From contig JAMXSV010000026.1 of assembly GCA_027559495.1 (NCBI GenBank), positions 1,984,001 through 2,048,000 of the forward strand: 64,000 nucleotides of DNA, read 5' to 3'. The translations under genes were made by a program, and so were the position numbers. The notes under the pieces are model-generated. The model was not told the DNA's origin. It worked only from the letters and a program-made list of their open reading frames with translations, and made no database searches. Source of the DNA: Aurifilum marmelostoma. Lineage: Eukaryota > Ascomycota > Sordariomycetes > Diaporthales > Cryphonectriaceae. How positions within the stretch are numbered: position 1 is the stretch's first letter; each line of letters starts with the position of its first letter. Of the stretch, positions 23,080 through 35,100 are shown piece by piece.

Positions 23080-25077
23080 TCAGTCTTTATTGCTCTTCGC
23101 CACCATCTTTCTTTCTTGTACATATGAAGATCCCGGATGCCCACAGAAGCTCATTTCTAGGACTTTAGGCGCGTGGATATACGACCGGGCTCGTGGCCTC
23201 AGTATTCTGGAAGGAATGACGCGGCGCGTTGACCTGCGCAGTTCAGTCAAGACAAGATAGTCTTGGACGGCCAGAAACGCGTCGAGTGCAATTCCAGCAA
23301 GCCTCTTCCTCGTCTCGTCGTCATCGCCCCGCGGCTCGAGGACAGCATGACCTACAATCTCAAACCTCCTGTTGGCGGACGGCTGTCGAACTTCTCTTAA
23401 TACCAAGAGCACATCAGGCGAGGACTGTATCTTCCAGTCTTCGAAGAACAAAAGCCAGTCCCCACCCTTTGCCTGCTTAGGCAAGAAGAGTCTCTCGGTC
23501 AAGCTGGACACAGGTTCGTCCGAAACATCCATGTACGAGTCCTGACATATGGCCACTCTGACCGGTCGGTACCCTTGCACAACCCACCATCCAGAGGGCT
23601 TTTGCTGAAGGCGATAACCAGTGCCCGAAAGTTTCAGGCGGCGTACGTCGGAATACATCGTTTGCGGTGGTGTCTTTGAAATGATCATAGCTGTCGATGA
23701 CTGGCGTCGTTTGATTTCTTCGGCGAGCCCAGAAGGCCAGGGCGACGGGTTTGATGTCTGCTGAGGCTCAAGGCTGAAGACCTCAGCGACAAGATCCGCA
23801 TATGATCGGCTGAGGTTAGGAGGTCCATCTCGATCATTCGAAAGTGCCGTCAATACTCCTATGGCTACCTCTAGAATGTCCATGTCGTAATCGGGCCTGA
23901 TAGGCCTCTGTCCAGCCCAGTCTACTAATGCCAGGATACCAAAGCACCTGTCTCTCACATCCCCACATTGTAGGTTCGCCTTGACAACAACCTGTAGCAC
24001 GCTGCGCAGACTTTGCAGCTTCTGTGCTGGTGAGGCAGCTTCACTCAGGAGCTCGGCGAAGGTGTCAGTCGGGGTTATCCAGTCCCCGTATATCTCACCA
24101 AAGATCTCCCGCAGCTCGTTCATGCATTTCTGGCCTCTACGGACTAAACGCAGGCGTCTGGGCCAGTGTGCACGAGAGTAGATGGACAGCTTTTCGTAGA
24201 GCTTGTTCAGGAGGCGGGCAGGGGTAGAGTCATCTCCACAGCAGAACAACACCTTGGTTCCAAGAAAGAGCTCCTGGTACACCCAGAGTCTCTGGAAATA
24301 GTGCCGACAGAAGAACCTATTCATCTGCGTCCAGGCATTGCACAATTTCGTGTCTGGACCTTCTTGTTTCCATAGTCTTGCTGCCATCCGTATCGCCCCC
24401 TCGAGTCCCCCACGTATTCTAAGGCACCTTCGATAATGCCCAAAATCCACGGGTTTGCGAAATTCTACCCAAGAGAAAATGGTATAATCCAACTCATTGA
24501 GCATACGGCGACATGAAGGCGTCATCGGGCCGCTAGATGGAAGGTCTTTGCTATGCTCGTTGACGAATGCAAAAAGCTCGTCGCTACCATCGGCGTGCTC
24601 CCCGACACACGCAAGAACAAGCTGAGCATACTTGTAGATCTGGCCCATGTGGTATACCTGCTGCGTCTTCTCTGGGAAATCGTCCTGGTTGATGCAGACC
24701 GAGTCGATCCAGTACCAGGCCTGGCTGTCGTGATGGCATGCCTGGCTCAGCGCGTGTTCGCAGTTGGGGCGGACGTCTACCAGCTGTCCGTTGACCAAGA
24801 TGCGGGAGTGGCTTCCCGGGCCTGGCGGACTGCCCCAGGTGTACGAGATGGCAGTGAATGTATTGATTGATCCGTCCTTGTTGTTGATGCTGCTGCTGCT
24901 TAGAAGCTGTGCTTTCATCTTGCAATGCAGTCGAGGTTCTCCATCCTGTGGATTTGGGTTTGGGTTTCGCGAGACCTGCAATAGCCGGATATGGTCGGAG
25001 GGAAGCGACTCGTAGCGATACTTGGCCGGGGCTGGAGGCGGAGGTGTGGCAGATTTGTTGTGAGTCTTGTTGTCCAT
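23080..25077 (-). CDS. HET-domain (heterokaryon incompatibility) protein
   Basis: Member of the fungal HET family, which acts in non-self recognition and can trigger cell death; the role of this paralogue is unknown. It is one exon of 665 residues starting at the ATG at 25077. The HET domain shows its usual blocks in order: YRYESLP with IRLLQV (20-35), ISYTWG (77-82), WIDSVCINQDD (123-133), QVYHMGQIYKYAQLVLACVGE split over 140-160, RLWVYQEL (263-270) and DVRDRCFGILALV (373-385). The C-terminal 280 residues have no recognisable domain such as NACHT, WD40 or ankyrin repeats. The N-terminus is Pro-rich. It is flanked by an esterase and acetoacetyl-CoA synthetase, with no visible partner gene. 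A GC content lower than its neighbours' suggests relaxed or accessory status. Confidence 0.88.
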   Translation of the reverse strand: MDNKTHNKSATPPPPAPAKYRYESLPSDHIRLLQVSRNPNPNPQDGEPRLHCKMKAQLLSSSSINNKDGSINTFTAISYTWGSPPGPGSHSRILVNGQLVDVRPNCEHALSQACHHDSQAWYWIDSVCINQDDFPEKTQQVYHMGQIYKYAQLVLACVGEHADGSDELFAFVNEHSKDLPSSGPMTPSCRRMLNELDYTIFSWVEFRKPVDFGHYRRCLRIRGGLEGAIRMAARLWKQEGPDTKLCNAWTQMNRFFCRHYFQRLWVYQELFLGTKVLFCCGDDSTPARLLNKLYEKLSIYSRAHWPRRLRLVRRGQKCMNELREIFGEIYGDWITPTDTFAELLSEAASPAQKLQSLRSVLQVVVKANLQCGDVRDRCFGILALVDWAGQRPIRPDYDMDILEVAIGVLTALSNDRDGPPNLSRSYADLVAEVFSLEPQQTSNPSPWPSGLAEEIKRRQSSTAMIISKTPPQTMYSDVRRLKLSGTGYRLQQKPSGWWVVQGYRPVRVAICQDSYMDVSDEPVSSLTERLFLPKQAKGGDWLLFFEDWKIQSSPDVLLVLREVRQPSANRRFEIVGHAVLEPRGDDDETRKRLAGIALDAFLAVQDYLVLTELRRSTRRVIPSRILRPRARSYIHAPKVLEMSFCGHPGSSYVQERKMVAKSNKD

Positions 25078-25781
25078 GTTCAAGTACGTCAGTCAGATAA
25101 TGCTGAGCCTGGAAGCCGTCGTGATGGTGTAAAGAAGGCTGCCTAGGTGAACGCGCGGAAATCTGTGGTGCACGATGAATAGTTGTCCACGTGGAGAGGG
25201 GGGTTGATGAGAATAAGCAGGACCACAAAGGAAAGCGGGTATTGGCATGATCTGACCTATATACACAAGTATAATATCTCTGACCTGCCGCCTGAAGGGG
25301 GCCTCCGGGTGGAAGCGCCAACGTTCAGACATGCTGCAAGAGGCCTGGAAGCTGATCTGCTTGTACACGTGGCATACTGCTGTCCTCAGACTTTGTGGGC
25401 ACTCAGGGAACTTTAAAAGTCTGGAGTATATCACCATGGAATGCATATGTTCTTGCGCGCTCTGACCACTGCAGTGAAATCGAGACGAGCAAGACAACCG
25501 TCCGTTGGCGAGGCCAGGCTGATGCTCATTCGACAATCTAACTTCTAGAAAAGGACAACAGAAGGTGAATCTAGAAGCAAGTAGCCCCGTGTCTGATAGA
25601 GAAAGAACTATACCTACATGAGCTGTGGATCCCACCAGCCAATCAGAGAAACCAGCTTGTGACAGTAATTCGGCTGGTACATTGTCTGCTCTTTCTCAGC
25701 ACTTTATATTCTATCCTCTATATAGGAGTAGACAAGTATTCTAGAAATGTGCAAGCATTTTTATCATGTCTCACAAGAAAT
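25078..25781. other. Intergenic region between HET gene and acetoacetyl-CoA synthetase
   Basis: About 700 bases contain the HET promoter and the 3' end of the synthetase transcript. No gene or clear regulatory motif is visible. Confidence 0.55.
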
Positions 25782-27380
25782 CTATAGCTTCTCCTTGGAC
25801 CCGACCAGCTCTTCCACCTTGGCAAACTGGTAATAATAATCCAGGCTCTGCGGGTTGGCCAGCGTGCCGCTCGGGGTGATCTTGTGGCCCGAGACGATCT
25901 GCTTGACGGGCAGCTCGACCTTTTTCATATTGATAGTCGTCTATCGAGTTCATTAGCCACAATATCTCTCTAGGTAGACAATAAAAAGGCTGAAGAAGAG
26001 AAGAGGCAAACTCACCGGTATCTCCTTGGTCTCAAACACATACTTGGGCACATGCCTCTTGGACAGATCCTTCCCGATCGCCTCCCTGATCTCCCGCACC
26101 AGGCCCCTCGAGAACCGATGCCCGGGCCTCATCAGCAAGAACAACAAGACGCTCTCGTCCTGGTCCTGCGGCCTCCTCTGCCCGACGCAGAGCGAGTCCA
26201 GCACCCGGTCCGCAAACCGCCGCTCAATCACCCCGTAGATCTCCGCGCTGCCGAACCTCACCCCGGACGGGTTCAGCACGCCGTCCGCCCGGCCGAGGAA
26301 GGTGATCTGGCCCGTGGCAGGGTGCACGACGCAGAAATCGCCGTGCGCCCACACGCCGCCCCGGAAGCGGTTGAAGTAGGCGCCGTGGTACTTTGACCCA
26401 GGCGTCGCAGGCGGCGTCTTGTCGTTCCAGAAGCAGCAGGGCACGTTGGGGAACGACCTGACCGCCACGAGCTCGCCCGGCGTGCCGTGCGGGACCTCCC
26501 TGCCGACCTCCCCGTCAGGAATCGTGGCGTCAAAGATCCTCGCGTCGGTGCCGAGGGACGGGCCCATGGTGCCGCCCACGTACAGCGGCTCCAGCGGGTT
26601 CATGACGCCAAAGCAGCCTGCGATGTCCGTCCCGCCAGAGATGTTGCCCAGCTGCGCCGAAGGGGGGAACCCCCTGTCGTAGAACCACTCAAACAGCTGC
26701 TCGCTGAGGACCATGCCGGTGCAGGTGACGACCTTCAGCCTGGACAGGTCGGCCATGTCCCGCGGCGACAGCCCGTTCTTGGCCAGCTCGAACATCCACC
26801 GCGGGCTGGTGCCGAACTTGGTGACGCCCTGCCTGCCCAGGATATCGACGAGCACCCTCGCGTCGGGAACAAAAGGGCTGCCGTCGTAGAAGACACTCCT
26901 GGCCCCGAAGAGCAGGAGGCAGGCGTTGGCCAGGTACATGATCCACCCGGTCGTGGTGTACTGCAGGCCGACCGTGTCGGGGCCGAGGTCCTCGTGCAGA
27001 CGGCCCTCCTTGAGGTAGCTGAGCATCAGCCCGCCCACGCTGTGCGTGATGGCTTTGGGCATGCCCGTCGTGCCGGACGAGAAGCAGATGAGCGAGGGCT
27101 CGTGGAAGGCAATATGGACAAAGTCCGGGGCGGACTTGTCGGCTGCGCTGGATAACAAGGAGGCGAGGGTTTCTGCCCTGGGTACCGAGGAGATGTCTCG
27201 TGGCGCGTGGGCCCAGCGCGGGATGGCTATGAGCGAGGTGAAGGCGTCACACTCGCCCAGACCAGCAACAATGTCCTTCATCTTTTGGCGCAGGTCGACG
27301 GTCTTGCCGTTGTACACCGCCGCATCATCCACAAAGACCAGCTGCAAGTCACGTCAGCCCCATATATATGTACTCATACC

Positions 27381-27417
<37 letters not shown>

Positions 27418-28197
27418 GCTCGGGGTAGGTACTCACCTTTGGGTCCACCTGCACACTCCTCTGCAGGATCCCCTTGACCCCCATATCCGTCGAGCTGCTA
27501 GAGAAGATGGCCCCCAGCCAGTTCGTCGCCAGCCAGACCACAAACGTCTCGATACTGTTCGCCGCCACAATCACCACGCGGTCCCCCCGCCGCACCCCCT
27601 TGGCGTGCCACATGGCCGCCGCCAGCGCCGCCGCCCTCGACCGCAGCCCGCCCCACGAGCACTCGCGCACCTCGGACCCCCCCCTCGCGCACCTCGGTGA
27701 TGGCGGTCCTGTCGTCTTCCTTGTGCAGCGTGCAGCGTGCTGTCGTCGCACTGGCGGCGCCGGAGGGGGCCCGCGTGTACAGCACGTTCTCGGCGAAGTT
27801 GAGGCGCACGCCCTCGAACCACCGCGGCACCTGGTCCACGGTCGCTGACTCGTCGACCACGCGCGTGTAGCTGCCCGAGTGGATGAAGTTGCTGTAGCTG
27901 AAGAGGTTGGCCCAGAACTCGACGCGGTCCGGCCCTACAGAGTAGTCGTAGAGCTGGCGAAACGTCTAGATAGGGAGGTTATTAGTTGGCCATCTCGAGA
28001 ATTGCGAGACGAGAGAGAGAGGGGGGGAAAAGGAGAAAAGGAAAGAGTCGGTGCTCATTCCATAAAGCTTATCGCTCGCTCACCTTGAGATCCCTCCCAC
28101 TCTTCTGGTTCACCTCCTGCATGAACTGCCACATCTGTGTGCTCTTGGGATCAGCATGCTCCCAGAGCTTCCGCGGCACCACGACCTGGCCGTCCAT
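25782..28197 (-). CDS. Acetoacetyl-CoA synthetase (frameshifted in this assembly)
   Basis: Cytosolic adenylate-forming enzyme that activates acetoacetate with ATP and CoA, feeding ketone-body and leucine-derived carbon into acetyl-CoA and sterol pools. Four exons are read: 28197..28084, 27965..27437, 27341..26016 and 25940..25782. Introns are 118, 95 and 75 nt, with GTGAGC, GTGAGT and GTGAGT donors. About 708 residues result, if a C8 run at 27677-27684 is read as seven. N-terminal LWEHADPKSTQM and LNFAENVLY are typical of the family. Adenylation motifs are ICFSSGTTGMPK (about 298-310), GTSPRWM, GNISGGTDIAGCF (about 446-458) and GRADGVLNPSGVRFGSAEIY. The last exon gives MKKVELPVKQIVSG with the A10-type lysine region. 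Intron 2 holds a (CA)13 repeat. The main alternative is an acetyl-CoA synthetase-like enzyme, but the N-terminus and LNPSGVRFGSAEIY favour acetoacetate. Confidence 0.9.
27390..27415. repeat. (AC)13 inside intron 2 of acetoacetyl-CoA synthetase
   Basis: Thirteen AC units lie within the 95-nt intron 27342..27436, taking up over a quarter of its length. They sit between donor and acceptor on the minus strand. Confidence 0.85.
27677..27684 (-). other. Frameshifting C8 (coding-strand G8) run in acetoacetyl-CoA synthetase
   Basis: The frame ending TEVREGG and the frame continuing SEVRECSWGG join only if this octamer is seven bases. It is the same kind of plus-one error as in three other genes of the window. 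Confidence 0.85.
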
Positions 28198-29135
28198 CTT
28201 GCTGTTGTTCGTTGTCGGGTGAGAGAGCAAGTGAAAATCTTTTTGAGAAAATGGTATGCTTATTTTATTTTCTGTAGTCAAAAACCATCAAGAGTTAGTA
28301 CCATAGTAGTCGCCTTAGAAGAAGGTTGCCTTATCAATCCAATGATGAGGAATCAGGAGGAGATTGATGATAAAGCGCCCAAGTGCATAATAGCCTCGGT
28401 CAGGCCCGTTGCCCCAACCGTGTTGATCCTTCTGCTGCCGGTCTCGGTACATACACATTAGCCAGAGGAAGAGAGCCTGGTACTAAGTAAGCGGGTGCTA
28501 AGGTAGAGCGAACGCCTCAGCTCGGCGAATTGATCACGCACTTCTTGTGTCTATCGGTGCTCAAGGACACACGGCACTACGCATGCGCCGCCTGCAAGCC
28601 GAATCCACTCTCTCGGCTGCGGGGTTGGGCTGAAGGAGCAAGGGTGGGTGTGCGAGTGTGTGGATGCACTGTGGATTACGTGGGAGCCGAAAACACCACC
28701 GCCGTGATGCAAGTAAGAACAGTGTGTGTATGTGACACGTATGAGGAGGGTATTAATGAATTGAATAACACACAGATGTTTCCCCTACAACAAATTGTCC
28801 TTTGGACTACCTCCTCCTGGACCCAGTCCTACTCATTCCCTCCTCCTCCTTGCCTGAGTATCTGATAACGCCTGCAATTTTTTTTCCCTTCTCGGAGACA
28901 TCCTTCAAAATAGACACGCAAAACAGACACGAGAGACCATCCTTTTGTCAATCCCAGCACCAACACCGGCAACTATGAGCGCCCCCGCCCCCCAAAACCA
29001 GCCACTGATCATACCAAAGAAAGAAAGGCAAAAAGTCAAGAAGAACTACAGAAAAAAAAAAAAAAAAAAGCAAAAGACCTGAACAACCAGTAAATGCAAC
29101 CCCCCCCCCCCACCAACTTGTATGGAGATACCCTT
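28198..29135. other. Intergenic region between acetoacetyl-CoA synthetase and TRA1
   Basis: About 0.94 kb holds the synthetase promoter and the TRA1 3' end. An A18-type run and a C10 run lie near the TRA1 stop. No gene is seen. Confidence 0.55.
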
Positions 29136-32100
29136 TTAAAGGTAGGCCTGCCACAGCGCATCCATCATAGCCAGGCTGATAGGGTTCACAGCCTTGCTGA
29201 TGAGATCGATGACCGTCTGGTTGGCCGGCACCTTGGCCTCCGGGTCCGTTGTCGCCAGCGCCATCGCCCTCTTGACAACAAGATCGCAGTTCGCCTGCAC
29301 CGTGTCGCGCAGCTGGCCCTCGCTGATGTGTACCATCCTGTGGCTGCTCGTAAACCAGTACATGACCTCGTCCCGCACGAACAGCGTCAGCGCGTGCTCC
29401 AGCTCCAGCTGCGGCTCCGTCAGGCACCGCGCGATCGCCATGATCGAGCAGCTGAACAGCCCTTCTGTGGCCAGCGGGCCCATCAGGGTCTGCAGGTTGG
29501 GCGTGAGCCGGAACGGCACGTGCTCCAGAGCACCAAAGAAGGGCCGCTGGCCCGTCATGAACGACAGCAGCTCCGAGCTCCAGATGTTGCCGCTGCCCCT
29601 TGCAATGTGCAGCTTCTGCGGGTACCGCTTGTCAATGTACAGCACATACGTCATGAACGTGAGCGCCGCCATCTGGTACGAGAAACGGCGCTTGAACAGC
29701 CAGAAGTCGGCATAGTCATCGTATGTCCGCTGGAAGAAGTCCAGGGCTACCGTCCGAGGCACCCACGTGTCCTGGATCGCATTGAGGATCTCCAGTCTCG
29801 CGCTGGCGCTCTGCTCGCCCGATTTTTGCTGCCGAATGTTAGGGCTGATCATCTTTCCCGTATAATGAGTGGCAGGGAAAGAAGGCGAACTTACCTTGTT
29901 GGACTCGCCCAGCGCTCGAAGCTTATCCATAATAAAGAGAACGGGCTCGTCCTTGGACAGATTGTTGCGCCGGCAGTGATCCTCAAACACACCCTGCAGA
30001 GTGATGTATGAGGTATCCTCTTGCACAATTCTTATGTGTGGCGCGAGTGGTACCATCAACGGCAGCGTGAACTGAAGATCGCGACGACGGCTCTCCTTCT
30101 TGCGACTCAGCCGCTGGTTCAGTTGCCGGAACAGCTGGATGATCCTCTCCTCTCTTCGGCAGTGCCGCGCCGCAGGGTGTTGCACCGCGAACGGATGGAC
30201 ACTGCCGTCGTGGCCGCGGATCTTCAGGCGGCGGTGGGATGTGCCGATAGTGCGCACAAGGTCGACGGTGGGGATAAAGCGCTCGATGCGGATAAAGTCT
30301 TGGTTCTTGTCCTTGAGCTGGAGATACTGGCCGGGAACCTCGACCTCATCGAACTTCTGGTACTTGAACTCGTTCAAGAAGGGCGTGTAGTTCTCCAGGG
30401 CCATGTGAGACTTTCTGCGGTCCAGCTTCTCCTCGAACTTGTCCCGCCACTTGCGCAGCTTGTGAATGTACTCGAACATTGTGGGCTTCACCACGACAAA
30501 ATCGGCCTCAAAAGTCTTGCGGATGTGGGCGGGCAGGATCGTCTCGGCGAACCTCGTAATGTTCGTCTCTGTTGCCTGTGGCAGCTTGGTTCCCTTGGCG
30601 TAAGACGTAGGCGCGCGGCTGACGTATGCCAGTCCGTCATTGAGCAGCGCAACAATCAGTCGATATGCATCCTCATCAGGCGGGCACTTGAAGTGCTTGG
30701 AGATCTGATCGACCATGGTCTCCATCGACAGTGCCAGAAGCGGGAAGGCCGTCTTGAGCTGAGACATGATCTCCTCAGTCAGCTCCCATGGGAACTTCTT
30801 TTGGCCTGGCTCTGGAGCCGCCGGAGCTGCTGCTGCTGGAGCTGGCTGGTTGTCTGGAGCAGGGGCGGTGCCATTCGCCCCGTTCGGCGCCGTCGCCGTA
30901 GTAGGAGTAGGAGGTGGCGCTGTACCATTGGTGTCTCCGCCCTCAGTCTTCGGGCCGTTGGACTCTCCGTTGGCTGTGGTAGGTCGCGAGCCTGAGGCGC
31001 CCTCCTGCTTGGGGGCACCGTTCGCCTCTTGCTTCTGTTGCGTGGGTGAGGTACTGGCCTTGCTCGCTGCCTCCCGCGCCGCCTTCGCCTTCTTGGCCTC
31101 GTGGTTCTTCTTGATGACCTGCATGTCCTCCCTGTTGGTTCGCAGCTGGAAATAGAGGGCCTGCGGGTAGGACCTCGCGATCTTGATGAGGATCGAATGC
31201 ACACGAGTGGCCTCCTTGTGGCTGAGGCCCGTCAGCAGCTGAGGAATGAACGTGATCCAGTACCACGTTGGCGTGTCTCCCTTGAAGTCGTCGAATCCGG
31301 CCGAGATCTGTCCGTTGGCATCGTCCATACTGAGCAGCCATAGAATGCGGGCAATGAGTTTGCGCGACTTGGCGTTCTTGTAGCCGCCCGCTGCCTGCAG
31401 GTAACACGTGAGCGCCTGTCGAGCGGCGTTGACATCGGTCGGGTCTTCCTTGTATCTGCGATCATTGAAGTAACCCCATTCAGCCCACGCCTTGGCCGCG
31501 GAGATGTCGAAGAACAAGGCGGTACCGAATGCATTATCTGCGTCCTCCTTCTGTTTCAGCTTCTCTAGGAACATGCCCTTCAGCGTGTAGAACTCAGCCT
31601 TCTGGACCGGGCTGAAGTAGTTGAGGTTCGTGTTGTTGATGACCTCCAGCCCGCTGGTGAGCTCTTTGGGGTTCTGGTAGTGACACTTGGCTTGCTCTCT
31701 GAGCTTGAGGAAGGCCTCCTGGATCTCTATGTTTGGCAGGGTGTAGATCCGGCCCAGCTGATTGATGCACACATCGGCGAGGTCGTGCTTTCGGGCCACA
31801 TGCGCAAAACGGTTGATGATCCAGGCGGTCTCGTGATACCCGCGGTAGGCGAATGACGAGCCGCTAGGATTCTGGCCTTGCTGGGGCAGCAGTGTGAGAT
31901 ACTTGGAGTTGATAAGTCCGAAGATGTGCTGCCGCCAATTCACCAGGTCTTGCCAGGCTGTGATGTCGTCCCAGACATTGGGCAAGCGCTCGCGCCATCC
32001 ACTAAGCAGCAGTTTAAGCTCGCTTGATTTGACGTCCAGGTTCTGCTGGTTGGTGATGGCAAGGCTCGCACAGATGACGCTCGCGTCATGCAGCTCGACC

Positions 32101-35100
32101 AGCTGTTGGAAGTTCTGCAGCAGCGGCACGTGGGCGTGGGTCGTCTGCTTTGGCAGCTGGTGCCACTTCCGGATGGAGAGCTGGATAGCCTCATCGACAC
32201 ATCGCTGGAAGTCCTGCTGGGACTCTGTACCGTCATGAAACTTGCGCAATGTCATGAAAGCCTGGAAGAATGCTCTGCGAGGGGTGGGAGCATCCATGAG
32301 ACCCTTGATCATGCCCTCGATGTGCTCCTTGTTCTCTGCCGATGACCACATATCTTGGTTGCGCCAGGCACACTCCAAGAGCAGGTCCTGGATGTGTTCG
32401 TGCTTGGAGAAATCCTGCAGTATGTCCCACTGCTGGAGTTTCTGTGCACACAGGACCCAGTGGTCCTCCCACAGCGTGTACTCGGCTTGGGAGAAAGGAA
32501 GAGCACCAGTTCTCGCCTTCACCTGTGCAGACTCGTACATCTCCTGGGCCTTGTCCCACATGCCGTTCTGCTCGTACGACAAGGCGCTGTTTGTCTCGAT
32601 GAAATCGCACCTCCGGCGCCATGTGCCGTAGAAGAAGTCGTCCTCCTTGAGGTTGGCGTAAAGCTCGACCAGAGCATTCAGGTTGCTCTCCCTGACTTTG
32701 TCGCTATCGGACGCCTCCTGGTTGACCGCAACATCCTCGAGCTGCACCAGGGCGGTGTACCACGAGTCAAATGTCTGGGCCGCATACTTCATGACGTGGG
32801 CTGGGATTCGGCATTCAGGCGTTGCTTTCGCAGCACCCTTCAGCAAGGCCTGGATCACATTTGGCCTCTTGTCAAGCTGTCGCTGGTGGTAATCCTTTGT
32901 CAACAAGAGCACTAGGCCACGCTTCAACTCTTCGCGCTCTTCCTTGATAGTCGCGGACCAGTACATCGGGAACAACGTCTCCCAGAGCTCCTTGGCCAGG
33001 TACGAGTCGATGTGTTGAAGCTGAGTAAGCGGGTCGATAATGTCGCGGACTCTGACGTCGGCGAGCTCAGACATGAAACGGCGGTGGTTAGCCATGAAGC
33101 TATCGTATTTGTCGTCCGCCATCAGTGTTGGCTGCCTGGAATCCCTGGCATAGTTCCCAAAGAGCCGCGAAGCCGACAGAGTCCGGAAGTCGTCCTGGTG
33201 CAAATGGACGATGCCGTTGGTCTCGACAGATCCGAGCAGCAGCTGCGAGGCCTGCGCAAGCCAGAACGTCTCTCCCAATGTGTCCCAATTTTGAGTGTTG
33301 ATGACGTAGAGCAGGCGGGCGCTGGCTGTCTTGGACAAGCTCCTGTCCAGGAGGGCCATGAAGCGGTTCCTCATGCCAACATCCTGCGCCCGAGTACCAA
33401 TCAGGAACGCATGTTCCATGCGCACGGTGAGTTCAGTTCTAGTGATCTTGGGATCCTCATAGATGCGAAGGACGAGGTCCAGGTACTTGGTGAGCATCTT
33501 CGGGTCGGTGCGGTGCTCGAATGTGAGCATCTTGTGCAGTACGGCTGTCTTCTCCTTTAGCGTGGGCCATGTCCCTTCTGAGCGGAAGATCCAGCTCTCA
33601 ACCATCTCCAAGATCTTCTCGCAGAGGGGAATGTGTAGGGACTTCTCGACAAGCGTGGCTAGAACGCTAAGGAAAGGCCTTCTATTATCCCCGAGTTTCT
33701 CCATCCGCTTAGCTGTGACGTCGATGGCCTTGAGCATGAGTCCTGTCTGTATCTCGAGGTCATAGTCTTCCATCTTGACAGGTGCAGCCTGATCAGCAGG
33801 GCGGACAGCCAGATTCGCCTCCTGGCTGAGAGCCGCGTAGTGAGAGACGTGATCGCGTGCCAGTTTCGACTGCAGAGACTTCATAATGGCGGGGATGTGA
33901 GCATCGATCGTTGATGGTCGACAGTTGCCCAACGACCACAAGATGTTGATGCCGGACACGTAATTTGCTGATGCCATTGTCTCGGTCGCAAGGTTAGACA
34001 GGAATGTGATGAATTCAGAGTTTGGCGCCTCGGGCTCTCCTTCGGCGTCGGCATCTTCCATTGTCACATCCTCCGACGTGGAAGGCACGGCGTCTAGGAC
34101 CCGCTTGATAGTCGACCGTATGTCTCGCCCATCATCGAACTCTGGGTCTGCCGTGTGCAGACAGTCCTGAAGCTCGGGATTCTCAGACTTGAGGCACTTC
34201 TCGAGAATCTTTTGAATCTGAACCACGTTCTTCAGGATCCACTCATCTGACTTCGAATTCACAATGATGCGCACGACTTGCAGCGTGTTGATGATGTTCG
34301 TGATGAATTTCTCATCGTATCGCTCCTTGTTATCCGGGTCGGCATTCAAGATCTGGGTCGTCTTGTCGCTGGCGAGGACGACATCTGTGACGTTTGGGAA
34401 GAGGTCAACGTCAAGATCGGCCCAGTACTCAGGGAGCAACAGGTTGTACAACAATGTCATCGCCTTCTTGTTGAGGTCTGGAGACATCGGATGACCAGGT
34501 TGCAGCCCCTCCTGAGCCTTGGTCGACGGTAAAGAATAGCGCTCATTCAGCTGAGCGATGAATTCAACCAGGTACTTGACCATCTTTTGGCGGACTGGTG
34601 CGGGGATCTGGTACTCGCCCTTCTCTCCGGGGGCAGTCTGTCGGGCAGTTGGCGGAGAGGAGTTCGCCATCTCCTCGAGCTTTCGCTTCTTGCTAGCTGG
34701 CGACATGGAGGCCGTGCTTGACGAGTCTGCCTCCTTGCCCGTTACACGTCGCTTCTCCCATTCCCAGATGAGCCACATCATGTTGAGAGCAAGGCGTCGG
34801 CTCTCAAAAGACGGGTTCGGGGGTTCGCCACCTTCCGCAGACATTGTATGACGAGGACGGCAAACTTGTCGCGGGTCTCATAGAAGAGATCTGGGTGTCG
34901 CACCAGGAACTGGAAAATGCTCGTCATCTGCTGGACGTTCTGACCTTCTTCCGCAAGGATACGCCTAGGGCCGACAGACCAGACGGCGCTTCTCGGATCA
35001 GAAGGCAGCACCGGGCTGCACCTCTTGGGCAGAACTGGCGCCATCAGCTCCAATGCCTGGGTAACAAGCGTGCGACCCTCGTTCTGATTGTTCTTCAGCA

